DNA of 64,000 bases, taken from the NCBI RefSeq assembly GCF_015326965.1, contig NZ_CP017659.1, positions 5,088,001-5,152,000 on the forward strand. The letters are read 5' to 3'. Shown here piece by piece: positions 43,020 to 52,001 of this stretch (position 1 is the first letter of the stretch; each line of letters begins with the position of its first letter). This stretch comes from Paenibacillus sp. JZ16. Its GTDB lineage: Bacteria; Bacillota; Bacilli; Paenibacillales; Paenibacillaceae. The notes under the pieces are model-generated. The model searched no databases, had not been told where the DNA came from, and was given only the letters and a program-made list of their open reading frames with translations. The translations under genes and the position numbers were made by a program.

Positions 43020-44093
43020 ATGACAGCAGGACAGGAACTGATATTTTACATAGGAACCTACGGTTCGGATGAAGAGAATCGCATTCATTGGGGGGCGATG
43101 GATCGGGGTACAGGAGAGCTCCGTCTCTTAGGCGGTACGGCGGGTATTGAAAACCCTACCTATCTGGATTTCGATGATTCCATCTCCGTACTGTATGCAG
43201 CCAGTGAGAAGGGCGAAAGCGATGTGTCGGCTTATTCAGCCAATCTGGTAACCGGTGAATTAACGCTGCTGAATGTTCAGTCTACCGGCTCATCCGGTGC
43301 GTGTCATGTATCCCGGACATCGGACGGGAACTACCTGCTTACGACAGGGTACAGCGATGGACATATATCGGTGCTGGCATTAGAAGAAGACGGTCAGATC
43401 GGAGAGCTGGTCTCCAAGATCAAGCACAGCGGACGCGGTCTTCGCGATGACCGTCAATCGGAAGCGCATCCGCATTCGATATTTGAAGACCCCGTCAACA
43501 AGTATATCGTGGTCAGTGACCTGGGCATGGATGATGTGAACCTGTATCGGCTGGAGGAAGGCAAGCTGGTCACCCACCGCGAGATCAGTCTTCCGCCAGG
43601 CTCGGGCCCAAGGCATGTGTCCTTTCATCCATCAGGCAAGTGGGTGTATGGCACGAACGAACTGAACAGCACGGTAACGGCATACGCAAACGATGGGACA
43701 TTTGGGGATTTGAAAATATTACAGCATATATCGACGCTGCCAGAGGATGTAGTGTTGGATAACAACACATCGGCCCACCTGCTGGTATCTCCTTGCGGCC
43801 GTTATCTGTACGCCTCCAACCGGGGCCATGACAGCATCGTTCAATATGTGATCGACCAGGAGACCGGTACGCTCCGCGCAGTCAACTGGGTGTCTTCCGG
43901 CGGTAAAACGCCGCGCCACTTCAATATACTGCCAGAGGGCTTTCTGCTGACGGCGAATCAGGACAATGGTTTGATCGCAAGTTATCGGATCGATCCGGAC
44001 ACGGGTAACCTCGTCTCTACGGGTTATACACTAGAAGTTACGCGCCCGGTATGTATCTGTCCTGTAGAGAAGGCAAAGGCGAATAAACGTTAA
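43020..44093 (+). CDS. Lactonase-family seven-bladed beta-propeller (YkgB/Pgl type)
   Basis: A 357-residue beta-propeller of the lactonase/6-phosphogluconolactonase family. Repeated blades are visible: YASNRGHDSIVQYVID, YGTNELNSTVTAYAND and SDLGMDDVNLYRLEEG, and the PHSIFEDP and GPRHVSFHPSG segments contribute active-site histidine and arginine residues. It may hydrolyse 6-phosphogluconolactone in the pentose phosphate pathway, though family members also open other sugar lactones. AAAGGAG is correctly spaced to ATG 43020. A terminator follows. Confidence 0.82.
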   Translation: MTAGQELIFYIGTYGSDEENRIHWGAMDRGTGELRLLGGTAGIENPTYLDFDDSISVLYAASEKGESDVSAYSANLVTGELTLLNVQSTGSSGACHVSRTSDGNYLLTTGYSDGHISVLALEEDGQIGELVSKIKHSGRGLRDDRQSEAHPHSIFEDPVNKYIVVSDLGMDDVNLYRLEEGKLVTHREISLPPGSGPRHVSFHPSGKWVYGTNELNSTVTAYANDGTFGDLKILQHISTLPEDVVLDNNTSAHLLVSPCGRYLYASNRGHDSIVQYVIDQETGTLRAVNWVSSGGKTPRHFNILPEGFLLTANQDNGLIASYRIDPDTGNLVSTGYTLEVTRPVCICPVEKAKANKR

Positions 44094-44102
44094 CTTATAT
44101 AA

Positions 44103-44154
44103 AGAAGAAGCAGCCCGAAGATCCGGAAATGGGACTTGAGCTGCTTCTTTTTTT
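44103..44154 (+). terminator. Terminator after the lactonase
   Basis: AAGAAGCAGC pairs with GCTGCTTCTTTTTTT around a loop of about 25 bases, ten bases after the stop codon. Confidence 0.85.
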
Positions 44155-44282
44155 GGTGTTCTTCGCCCGTAGCAATGAACAAGGAACACGGTGTTCAACC
44201 TCCGCAAAGAGAGGAAACAGGCTAAGCAAGGTCATAGGAAATCATAGGAATTCATGGGTTTAAAGATTCATTCGATGAATAA

Positions 44283-44942
44283 TTAATGCGCAAAGATATG
44301 ATTGCCGATTTGCAGCACTTGCGGTCTGGACCAGATCCATTTGCTGGTCGCTGTTTTGGGATTAAAATAGTAAAGGGATTCAAAAGTCGGATCCCAGCCG
44401 CGAACGGCATCCAATGCGGCCAAATAGGCGGTCCGGTTCGGGGGGAGCCAGTATTGTCCATCGTCTACGGCTGTAAAGGCCCCTTTTTGAAAGACAACGC
44501 CCCGAATATCAATCGGAAATTCGCTGGATTGAATGCGGTTCATGACAACGGCCCCGACGGCAACTTGTCCTTTGTAAGGCTCACCGCGGGCTTCACTGTA
44601 AATGACTCTGGCCATGACATCCATTTCGGATTGATTTAACGTATATTTTTTCAGCTGTCTCCAGGTTTGTGCGCCGGTAACTCCATCGGCTGGCACACCG
44701 TATTCTTTTTGGAAAAGGGTAACAGCTGTTTTCGTGTTTGCGCCATATTTGCCATCCAACGGCTGCGTGTAGAAGTCCAGCGTTTTCAGGCGATATTGAA
44801 GTTCCCAGACATCCCCGTTTTCACTGCCCGGCTTTAACAGCGGAGCTGCCTCCGTCGTTTGGGCGAATGCAGGCATGAACAGAAGAATACTTAGGAAAAG
44901 AGCAGAAATTATTTTCCTAGTTGGCTTTCTTATGGTGATCAT
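44283..44942 (-). CDS. sleB: Spore cortex-lytic enzyme, SleB-like cell-wall hydrolase
   Basis: A 219-residue secreted hydrolase. The signal peptide (ISALFLSILLFMPAFAQ) is followed by a peptidoglycan-binding domain (about 38-95, LQYRLKTLDFY, AVTLFQKEYGVPADGVTG). The SleB/CwlJ catalytic domain comes last (about 104-219), with the catalytic glutamate in VIYSEARGEPYKGQVAVGAV. SleB enzymes degrade spore cortex at germination by cleaving muramic-lactam glycan. It is shorter than the Bacillus subtilis protein. No ypeB gene is adjacent, so a vegetative wall role is also possible. Confidence 0.85.
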   Translation of the reverse strand: MITIRKPTRKIISALFLSILLFMPAFAQTTEAAPLLKPGSENGDVWELQYRLKTLDFYTQPLDGKYGANTKTAVTLFQKEYGVPADGVTGAQTWRQLKKYTLNQSEMDVMARVIYSEARGEPYKGQVAVGAVVMNRIQSSEFPIDIRGVVFQKGAFTAVDDGQYWLPPNRTAYLAALDAVRGWDPTFESLYYFNPKTATSKWIWSRPQVLQIGNHIFAH

Positions 44943-45086
44943 CTCCTTTGGGGTTGAATTATAAGGATGGAAGCGAGTTCATACAACCCTCAGTAAATGG
45001 AAAACCACGCTGTGACTGCGTTCGCGGGCCAAAAATGGTTCTATGGACCGGGGGGGCCCAAACTTGTAATTATTTGAAAAAAAGGT

Positions 45087-45115
45087 TTGACAGCAGAGGA
45101 TGGACTTATTACAAT
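45087..45115 (+). promoter_or_regulatory. Consensus sigma-A promoter before the sulfate transporter leader
   Basis: A perfect TTGACA at 45087-45092 and TACAAT at 45110-45115 are separated by 17 bases. A second candidate -10, TATAAT at 45146-45151, overlaps GGAATT. Either would transcribe into the hairpin at 45171 and then the sulfate-binding gene. Confidence 0.6.
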
Positions 45116-45170
45116 AGCTTCATAACATACTAAACAGGTAGGAATTATAATATTTTGTTCTCACCGTATC

Positions 45171-45256
45171 GACGGAGGAACGCTCAAGGATCAAGAGCAG
45201 GCACGGTAGCAAACCGGCTTGACTCTGTTCTGATGAGCCTTCCTCCGTCTTTTTTT
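45171..45256 (+). terminator. Large leader hairpin / terminator before the sulfate transporter
   Basis: An almost 80-base rod-shaped hairpin with arms GACGGAGGAA/TTCCTCCGTC, then GCTCA/TGAGC, AGAGCAG/CTGTTCT and CGGT/ACCG around loop AGCAA, followed by seven T. It lies between a consensus promoter and the sulfate-binding gene, with no gene upstream to terminate, so it is probably an attenuator or a small RNA end. Confidence 0.65.
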
Positions 45257-45301
45257 GCCATACGGCCTGTTTAGTAGAGAATACCAGGGGGAGTGATCCA
45301 T

Positions 45302-46378
45302 ATGAAAAAGGTGTTGAAGCAAGGGGTTCTCATCGGATTGACCATGATGTTTACGGCGGCGCTTACGGCTTGCGGTGCAGAGAAAACAGAGACAGTCGCA
45401 ACCGCCAATGGAGAAGCGCCTGCTTCGGGTTCAAGCAAGCCGAGCGTGGAACTTCTCAATGTTTCTTACGATCCGACCCGCGAGTTATATGACCAGTACA
45501 ATAAAGCATTCGCGGCGCATTGGGAGAAAGAACAAGGCCAGAAGGTAACATTTAAGCAATCGCACGGGGGTTCAGGCAAGCAAAGCCGCTCGGTAATCGA
45601 CGGTTTGGAGGCGGATGTGGTGACACTGGCCCTCGGATACGATATCGATGCAATCCGTCAGGCCGGATTGATCAATGAGGGCTGGGAGAGCAAGTTCGAG
45701 CATAACAGTGCGCCTTACACCTCGACGATCGTTTTTCTCGTCCGCAAAGGCAACCCGAAAGGCATTAAGGATTGGCCGGATCTGATCAAGGAGGGGGTAG
45801 AGGTTATCACACCGAACCCGCAGACCTCCGGCGGCGCACGGTGGAACTACCTGGCGGCATGGGGCTATGCACTCAAGGTTAACCATAACGATGAAGCGAA
45901 GGCACAGGAATTCGTGAAAGAGCTGTTCACCCACGTGCCGGTGCTGGACAGCGGCGCACGTGGTGCAACAACCACTTTTGTAGAACGTGGGATCGGGGAT
46001 GTGCTGCTGGCTTGGGAGAATGAAGCGTATCTCTCGATTAACGAACTGGGACCGGACAAATTCGAAATCGTGAACCCGTCGGTCAGCATTTTGGCGGAAC
46101 CGCCGGTTGCCGTCGTGGATAAGAACGTCGACAAGCGAGGGACCCGCGAGGTAGCGGAAGCGTACCTGCAATATCTATACAGTGAAGAGGGACAGACGAT
46201 TGCGGCGGAGAATTACTACCGTCCGACGCTTGCCAGCGTGGCTGACAAGTACAAGGAGAAATTCCCGGCCATCGAATTGTTTACGCTCAAGGATGTGTTT
46301 GGAACATGGGAAGAGACGCAAACGAAGCATTTCAATGACGGCGGCATCTTTAATCAGATTTACGTGCCAGGAAGCTGA
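45302..46378 (+). CDS. sbp: Sulfate-binding lipoprotein of an ABC transporter
   Basis: A 358-residue substrate-binding lipoprotein. The lipobox is LTAC (around residues 21-24). The mature domain follows the Sbp/CysP pattern: [36 protein letters not shown] and [15 protein letters not shown], segments that bind the sulfate ion through backbone amides. It delivers sulfate or thiosulfate to the CysT-CysW permease encoded next. GGGGGAG precedes ATG 45302. Confidence 0.9.
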   Translation: MKKVLKQGVLIGLTMMFTAALTACGAEKTETVATANGEAPASGSSKPSVELLNVSYDPTRELYDQYNKAFAAHWEKEQGQKVTFKQSHGGSGKQSRSVIDGLEADVVTLALGYDIDAIRQAGLINEGWESKFEHNSAPYTSTIVFLVRKGNPKGIKDWPDLIKEGVEVITPNPQTSGGARWNYLAAWGYALKVNHNDEAKAQEFVKELFTHVPVLDSGARGATTTFVERGIGDVLLAWENEAYLSINELGPDKFEIVNPSVSILAEPPVAVVDKNVDKRGTREVAEAYLQYLYSEEGQTIAAENYYRPTLASVADKYKEKFPAIELFTLKDVFGTWEETQTKHFNDGGIFNQIYVPGS

Positions 46379-46416
46379 TCGGCATAACCGCCGAAGGCAG
46401 GAAAGGATGAGTGGAC

Positions 46417-47265
46417 ATGGCTGTACTCCGCGTACAGAAGCAAGGCAGAAATCATCGCAGGGTGCTCCCTGGTTTTGGAATCGGCATGGGACTGACCGTT
46501 CTTTATATGAGTTTGGTTGTGCTCGTCCCGCTGTCCGCGCTGCTGCTCAATCAAACCGGACTAACCTGGGAGAAGTTTTGGTCGGTTGCAACCGATCCGA
46601 GGGTGCTGACCTCCTACCGGGTTAGTCTGACGACAGCGGCGCTGGCCGCATTCGCGGATACGATATTGGGGTTGCTGCTGGCTTGGGTGCTGGTGCGGTA
46701 TGATTTCCCCGGTAAAAAATTGTGGGATGCGCTGATCGATTTGCCATTCGCCCTGCCAACGGCCGTGGCGGGGGTGGCTCTAACCGCGATCTATTCCGCT
46801 AATGGCTGGATCGGATCGCTGCTGGAGCCGCTAGGGATCAAGGCGGCATTCTCTCCTTTGGGCATTACGCTGGCTCTTATGTTCATCGGCATACCGTTTG
46901 TTGTGCGGACGGTCCAGCCGGTGCTGGAGGATGCGGAGCGGGATACGGAAGAGGCGGCTGCTACGCTGGGGGCAGGCCGATGGCGAACGTTTAGCACCAT
47001 CATTCTGCCAACCCTGATTCCGCCGCTGTTGACCGGATTTGCGCTTGCTTTTGCCCGGGGGATCGGAGAATACGGCTCCGTGGTTTTCATATCGGGGAAT
47101 ATGCCGATGAAGACGGAGATTGCGCCGCTGCTGATCATGACAAAGCTGGAGCAATTTGATTATGCCGGCGCGACGGCGGTTGCCTTGATCTTGCTGCTCA
47201 TCTCTTTTGCGCTGCTGCTCGGCATCAATATTTTACAACATTGGACGCGGAAAACCGCGCGTTAA
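46417..47265 (+). CDS. cysT: Sulfate ABC transporter permease CysT
   Basis: A 282-residue permease with six membrane segments and an EAA coupling loop ([21 protein letters not shown]). CysT pairs with CysW to form the sulfate channel. ATG 46417 follows AAAGGA at nine bases; the frame from GTG 46411 is less likely. The gene lies 38 bases after the binding-protein gene. Confidence 0.88.
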   Translation: MAVLRVQKQGRNHRRVLPGFGIGMGLTVLYMSLVVLVPLSALLLNQTGLTWEKFWSVATDPRVLTSYRVSLTTAALAAFADTILGLLLAWVLVRYDFPGKKLWDALIDLPFALPTAVAGVALTAIYSANGWIGSLLEPLGIKAAFSPLGITLALMFIGIPFVVRTVQPVLEDAERDTEEAAATLGAGRWRTFSTIILPTLIPPLLTGFALAFARGIGEYGSVVFISGNMPMKTEIAPLLIMTKLEQFDYAGATAVALILLLISFALLLGINILQHWTRKTAR

Positions 47266-47277
47266 GGAGGGGATACC

Positions 47278-48144
47278 ATGGCTGGAACTGTACCCGCTGC
47301 CGTTCCCGCAGCGAAACGAAATTCGCCGTCCTCTCCGGCTGCAGCGGAGAAGCCGTGGGTGAAATGGACATTCATAAGTTTGGCTGGGCTTGTGCTGTTG
47401 TGGCTTATTGTGCTGCCTCTCATTACGGTGATGTCCGAAGCGCTTAAGAAGGGATGGGACGTCTATATAGCAGCCTTATCCGATCCAGATGCACTATCCG
47501 CGCTTCAGCTGACTTTACTGGTAGCGGCCATTGCGGTACCGCTGAATTCGATGTTCGGTGTCATCGCGGCATGGACCATAACGAAGTTCCGTTTTAAAGG
47601 GAAAAATCTGTTGATTACGCTGCTGGATCTGCCGTTTGCGGTATCGCCGGTGATCGGCGGGTTAATCTTCGTGCTGATCTTCGGTCGGCAGGGCTGGTTC
47701 GGCCCTTGGCTTGAAAGTCAGGATATCAAGATTATTTTTGCCGTGCCCGGCATTGTTCTGGCTACATTGTTTGTCACGTTTCCCTTTGTGGCAAAGGAAC
47801 TGATCCCGCTGATGGAAGACCAAGGGACGAAGGAAGAGGAAGCGGCAGTAACGCTGGGCGCCAAGGGCTGGCAAATATTCTGGAGGGTTACCCTGCCCAA
47901 TATCAAGTGGGGGCTATTGTACGGCATCATTCTGTGCAACGCCAGAGCCATGGGCGAGTTTGGGGCCGTGTCCGTTGTATCCGGTCATATCCGCGGTGAG
48001 ACGAATACGCTGCCCCTTCACGTGGAAATTTTGTACAACGAGTATCAGTTTTCGGCATCGTTTGCGGTGGCCTCATTATTGTTGTTATTAGCGGTCGTAA
48101 CCCTGCTGCTGAAAAATTGGTTTACGCGAAAAAATGACCATTGA
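47278..48144 (+). CDS. cysW: Sulfate ABC transporter permease CysW
   Basis: A 288-residue permease with six membrane segments after an N-terminal cytoplasmic extension, and an EAA loop ([20 protein letters not shown]). It forms the second half of the channel. The start follows AAGGAGG in the 12 bases after the cysT stop. The expected cysA ATPase gene is absent from the cluster; an ATPase encoded elsewhere must be used. Confidence 0.88.
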   Translation: MAGTVPAAVPAAKRNSPSSPAAAEKPWVKWTFISLAGLVLLWLIVLPLITVMSEALKKGWDVYIAALSDPDALSALQLTLLVAAIAVPLNSMFGVIAAWTITKFRFKGKNLLITLLDLPFAVSPVIGGLIFVLIFGRQGWFGPWLESQDIKIIFAVPGIVLATLFVTFPFVAKELIPLMEDQGTKEEEAAVTLGAKGWQIFWRVTLPNIKWGLLYGIILCNARAMGEFGAVSVVSGHIRGETNTLPLHVEILYNEYQFSASFAVASLLLLLAVVTLLLKNWFTRKNDH

Positions 48145-48150
48145 CAGTCG

Positions 48151-48195
48151 TTTCCAACCCATGCTAATGTTAATTCATACTATGTAGGTTGGAAA
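48151..48195. promoter_or_regulatory. Inverted repeat before the YezD gene
   Basis: TTTCCAACC (48151-48159) and GGTTGGAAA (48187-48195) are a perfect 9-base inverted repeat with a 27-base spacer, between cysW and yezD. A TTGACA at 48141 overlaps the left side. It may be a regulator site or a stem; the protein is unknown. Confidence 0.4.
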
Positions 48196-48288
48196 AGGAT
48201 GAATAATGAACGCGTGCAGGTAGGTTGCCACTTCGACTTGTGGGATGAGTAAATAGATTGGGGCTTTGCCCGGTGAGGAGGCGTATCC

Positions 48289-48501
48289 ATGGCTAAACCT
48301 TTAAAAGTGGATGAAATGTGGCTCGAACGCATAGCAAGCCTGCTGAACGACATGGAATTCGGTTCGCTGCAAATCGTAGTGCATGAGGGTCAGATCGTTC
48401 AGATGGAACGAACGGAGCGCAAGCGTTTCGAGAATACGGCCTCCGGAGCGGTCAAGACGTCCCGGGCATCCGGCCAACAACGAAGAACGAGCGCAAGATG
48501 A
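48289..48501 (+). CDS. yezD: YezD-family small protein
   Basis: A 70-residue protein of the YezD (DUF2292) family: the core is WLERIASLLNDMEFGSLQIVVHEGQIVQME, followed by a basic tail (KRFENTA...RRTSAR). YezD genes are commonly found beside sulfur-assimilation genes and belong to cysteine-controlled regulons, but their function is not known. Here it follows cysW by 145 bases, matching that pattern. Confidence 0.8.
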   Translation: MAKPLKVDEMWLERIASLLNDMEFGSLQIVVHEGQIVQMERTERKRFENTASGAVKTSRASGQQRRTSAR

Positions 48502-48727
48502 CCCCGCAAGGTTGTCGAGTATCGAGATAAGAACTTCCATCGATGCCATGAAGTGCACCTTATCCAATAGACTTTGGAAAAACACCCTGGAGTGTCAGCC
48601 GATGTAGTCTAAGGGAGTGCGCTTCAGCATTTATGCGGGAGTTCTTTTCTTTTTTGTAGAAGGAATGCGGTATGGAAGAGCGTGATATCCGATAATATCT
48701 GCCTGCCCCAAAGGATTGCGAAAATAA

Positions 48728-48769
48728 AAAAACAGCCCGGCCGATGAATTTCGGTGCGGGTTGTTTTTC
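48728..48769. terminator. Bidirectional terminator
   Basis: AAAAACAGCCCG pairs with CGGGTTGTTTTT, with an inner CCGA/TCGG, between the YezD gene and the convergent membrane-protein gene. Confidence 0.75.
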
Positions 48770-48792
48770 GTAATACTCATGTCGCTGTTGTC

Positions 48793-49704
48793 TTATCTGG
48801 ACCGCAGAGGACTGCTGCTAATCTCCGGTTCACTGGAATGTGCCGTCTCACTAAGAGGGTCGTGATCTCCCGCAGGATGAAGAAATTGTTCCATTAGCTC
48901 CGGGTGCCCGGCATAGGGCCGCTCACGCCGCTGGCGAGTGGCCGTAACTCGGAAACCCGCCAGATACAGCAAGCATTGGGTAGCCAAAACGTAAGGTGAG
49001 GCCTCGTTCCAGATCAGATTAAACAGGGCTGAAGCTACAATCAGCAGATGCAGCACGGTATAGATAACGCCATGCGTTCTTCTTCTGGAGTCCATCAACA
49101 ATCGATAGAAAGAGATCGTGGCAATCATGTTGGAGAGCCATAGACACCATACCTCGGGGTTTGTCCAGACAGAGGATTGCCTTAGTTCTTGAACGAGAAT
49201 CGTCGTCCATAGGATTGCAGCACCTAGTGAAAGGGCAGGTATTGCAGGTTTCAAGAGCAGCCATAACCCCATACCCCAACCTGGTTTCTCGAGCCGTCCA
49301 ACCAGCTCGTCGCGCTCCTTCATAAGCCTGTTGATCTCGCGGTCCAGCAGCTTGTGAAGTGTTGTCAATCTGGATTCATCACGATCACTTAGAAAGGTAT
49401 CAATCTGTTCGTGGAGCTCCCGAGTCAACAGGTCAGCGGATTTGCATTCCTGCAGAAGCCGGATAAGCAGATCCTCGGGGACAGCCGTTCGGGTCGGTCG
49501 ATTGATAAGGGTTCCCAGAGGCCCGGCCAGTCTGGTGTAAATCGTCAAGGACTGACGAATGCGGGCGAGTGAATCCTTGCGTGCACCCAGTAGCCGGGAT
49601 GCACTGTATATGTACAGGCCCGTAAATACCGCAGTGGCAAGAAGCACAGCCACAAGCGTGTCGAGTGAGCCAAAGATATCATTCATCCATTCCGTAAGGG
49701 ACAA
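48793..49704 (-). CDS. Membrane protein of unknown family, 303 residues
   Basis: A protein with one N-terminal hydrophobic helix (about 15-35), a long charged, probably coiled middle region (about 40-140), then four hydrophobic segments (about 145-255) and a polar tail. No enzymatic motif is seen. The middle region, rich in arginine and glutamate, could form a cytoplasmic coiled coil. It is a single gene, divergent from the alpha/beta hydrolase. Confidence 0.6.
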   Translation of the reverse strand: MSLTEWMNDIFGSLDTLVAVLLATAVFTGLYIYSASRLLGARKDSLARIRQSLTIYTRLAGPLGTLINRPTRTAVPEDLLIRLLQECKSADLLTRELHEQIDTFLSDRDESRLTTLHKLLDREINRLMKERDELVGRLEKPGWGMGLWLLLKPAIPALSLGAAILWTTILVQELRQSSVWTNPEVWCLWLSNMIATISFYRLLMDSRRRTHGVIYTVLHLLIVASALFNLIWNEASPYVLATQCLLYLAGFRVTATRQRRERPYAGHPELMEQFLHPAGDHDPLSETAHSSEPEISSSPLRSR

Positions 49705-49853
49705 GCGGATCCCTCCTTCAATATTCTATCTTTCACTATTGCACAACAAGGGAGGGATTTCAAGCTGATTCGGTAACAGGCAGCTATGGAGAGCATAGGG
49801 GGTTGCGTATAACGTTACGTCATATCCTATAGTCACCTTAGGAGGGGATTGAA

Positions 49854-50837
49854 GTGAAACGAAAAAAAAGATGGGTACTCTTGGGTAGTATTCTCATTGC
49901 GATACTAGCTATACTGACGGTAATAGGCTTCCTATTTAGAGATGACGGGTCGTTAAGCGGTTTTGTTACAGAGGATGGGCAGAAGGAATATGCGGCAGCT
50001 TATGGTGAGGCGATGAGTCACTTACCAGAACCGGTTGAATCGATTAAGGTTCATACCGATTTTGGCGTGGTACAGCTCTACAAGTTCCAGGGGAGCGATA
50101 CACCGCATAAAACACCCTTGCTGCTGCTTCCCGGTAAGGGATCTGCTACACCCATGTGGGAGGCCAATCTAAGCGGCTTTCTAGAACACAGGCCTGTATA
50201 CACACTTGATTTGATAGGAGAGCCGGGTTTAAGCACAGAAACCAGACGGATTGAAACCGCAGCGGACCAAGCAGCATGGTTAGGGCAAGTGCTGGATCAG
50301 CTGCCGGAATCAGAGATCCACCTATTAGGGCTGTCGTTCGGCGGGTGGAGTGCGGCGAATGTGGCGCTCAAGCATCCTGAGAAGATTCACTCGCTCATAT
50401 TGCTGGACCCTGTCTATGTGTTTGGCCCCATTCCACTGAAAATGATACTGGTATCCATTCCGGCGTCTGTGCCCATGGTGCCCAAACCGATCCGGGAGAA
50501 AATGCTCAGCTATATATCCGGCGGGGCTGAAGTTGATGACAGCGACCCGACCGCCAAATTAATCGAAACCGGTATGCGGACATTCAAGAGCAAGTTGCCT
50601 ATGCCGGAAGCCATCAAGCCGGAACGATTAGCTGAGCTGACGATGCCGGTGCTCGGTATTTTAGCTGGACAATCGACGATGCACCATGCTGAAAAGTCGT
50701 ATCAAACGGGGAAGGATTCTCTGAAAGACCCTAATAGCGAGATGGTCGTATTTGAAGATGCTTCGCACGCAATTAACGGGGAATACCCTGAAGAGTTACT
50801 GGAAACAATAGAAGCTTTTTTAGCGAAAATCGAGTAA
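49854..50837 (+). CDS. Membrane-anchored alpha/beta hydrolase
   Basis: A 327-residue hydrolase with an uncleaved N-terminal signal anchor (about 6-26). The nucleophile elbow is GLSFGGWSA; the oxyanion region follows LLLLPGKGSATPMW; the catalytic histidine is in EDASHAINGE, and an aspartate before it completes the triad. Substrate unknown; such proteins act as esterases, lipases or peptidases outside the cell. The start is GTG 49854 after TAGGAGGGG. A MerR gene follows by 22 bases, which suggests its regulation by that protein. Confidence 0.82.
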   Translation: MKRKKRWVLLGSILIAILAILTVIGFLFRDDGSLSGFVTEDGQKEYAAAYGEAMSHLPEPVESIKVHTDFGVVQLYKFQGSDTPHKTPLLLLPGKGSATPMWEANLSGFLEHRPVYTLDLIGEPGLSTETRRIETAADQAAWLGQVLDQLPESEIHLLGLSFGGWSAANVALKHPEKIHSLILLDPVYVFGPIPLKMILVSIPASVPMVPKPIREKMLSYISGGAEVDDSDPTAKLIETGMRTFKSKLPMPEAIKPERLAELTMPVLGILAGQSTMHHAEKSYQTGKDSLKDPNSEMVVFEDASHAINGEYPEELLETIEAFLAKIE

Positions 50838-50859
50838 GGGACAAAGAAGGGATGGGTTC

Positions 50860-51612
50860 ATGGAAAAAAAATATTCCGTAAAAGAACTCAGTCAATTGTC
50901 GGGAATAACTCCGCGAACCATTCAGTATTACGATAATGAAGGGATTCTTAAGGCGGAGCGGGATGAGCTGGGGCATAGAGTATATTATGATAAACAGCTG
51001 TATGTACTTGAACAGATTATGTTCTATAGAGCCATCGGTTTCTCTTTAAAAAAGATCAAAGAACAATTGATCGTGGGCACCGAGGAGCAGGATATCGAGA
51101 ACATTCTAGATTACCAGGCATCGGTCCTCTATTCACAGAAAGAGAGTATCCAAGCCAAGCTTGACGGATTGCATGTCGCAAAGGAAATGATGAAAGAAGG
51201 TTACACCGTACCCTGGGAGCTGTTAGCCCATCTCATGCGTTCATTGAATGAGGTTGATATGTCGGCTTGGAAAGAATACGAATTTTCGGAGGAAGACTCT
51301 CGACTATTTCGAACAGTATTTAACTCTGAGCAGGCGGCATTGGGTTTTTACAATACGTTCAGAAAAATATCGCTGCAAGCTGCAGCTTATAAGGCCTCAA
51401 ACGTTCCCATCGAGTCCCGTTTAGCCAGAACCTTAGCCGAAGAATGGCAACGGATGGTTCAACGTGTGACACATGGCGACGAACGGATTCATCCTGCCTT
51501 CTTAGCAGTCGATAGAAATCGGGATCAATGGAACAAGGGAGAGCGTCAGCTTGTAATGGAAGCAGAACAATATTTGCAGGACGTCTTGAAGCGCTATCCT
51601 GATCGTGAATGA
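50860..51612 (+). CDS. MerR-family regulator
   Basis: A 250-residue regulator with the N-terminal MerR helix-turn-helix (YSVKELSQLSGITPRTIQYY and ILKAERDELGHRVY), a dimerisation coiled coil, and a TipAS-like C-terminal helical region of about 120 residues that could bind drugs or antibiotics. It is cotranscribed with the hydrolase gene 22 bases upstream. Its ligand is unknown. Confidence 0.85.
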   Translation: MEKKYSVKELSQLSGITPRTIQYYDNEGILKAERDELGHRVYYDKQLYVLEQIMFYRAIGFSLKKIKEQLIVGTEEQDIENILDYQASVLYSQKESIQAKLDGLHVAKEMMKEGYTVPWELLAHLMRSLNEVDMSAWKEYEFSEEDSRLFRTVFNSEQAALGFYNTFRKISLQAAAYKASNVPIESRLARTLAEEWQRMVQRVTHGDERIHPAFLAVDRNRDQWNKGERQLVMEAEQYLQDVLKRYPDRE

Positions 51613-51790
51613 GCTGCATTGCAGCCCAGGTTCTGCTTCCTATGCAGGAAGCTTAAATCGTACTCTACTGTTTACAAGGCTAATATTTTTTTGTTGGCAA
51701 ACAATTTTTCCCCAAGGCAACATAAGGGACCGAGCCGCATATAGTATATGAATAAGACGGTAGCATCGTAAGAGAGGGAGGGGCCGGGGG

Positions 51791-51874
51791 ATGGAAGTGC
51801 AGGTAAAAAAAGGGCCGCTACAACGCGCGAAATTGACGGTCGGTTATGTACTGCTTCTCATGTTGACGGTTTAA
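51791..51874 (+). CDS. Possible 27-residue hydrophobic peptide
   Basis: A short frame, MEVQVKKGPLQRAK then a hydrophobic end (YVLLLMLTV), preceded by a strong GGGAGGGG-type site at about 51775-51784. The sequence resembles the N-terminus of a membrane signalling protein cut off after its first helix. It ends before a terminator at 51929-51975. It could be a small membrane peptide or a remnant. The rest of the 390-base gap holds no gene. Confidence 0.3.
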   Translation: MEVQVKKGPLQRAKLTVGYVLLLMLTV

Positions 51875-51928
51875 GAGCGAGCAGGCCTTTTACCGATGGA
51901 AGAGGATGAGTTCCTTCATCTAAAATAT

Positions 51929-51975
51929 AAAGATGGCGCCAGAGGAAAACACCCTCTTGAAACGCCATCTTTTTT
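51929..51975. terminator. Terminator hairpin before the GH-like gene
   Basis: AAGATGGCG pairs with CGCCATCTTTTTT, with an inner AGAGG/CCTCT stem. It lies downstream of both the small plus-strand frame and the minus-strand gene at 52002. Confidence 0.8.
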
Positions 51976-52001
51976 ATTCCCATTATGAAATAATCGCGAT
52001 G

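Noticed and set aside
44948..45133. A 61-codon frame upstream of the sulfate leader
   Set aside because: It has no ribosome binding site, runs through the promoter at 45087-45115 and does not resemble a protein.
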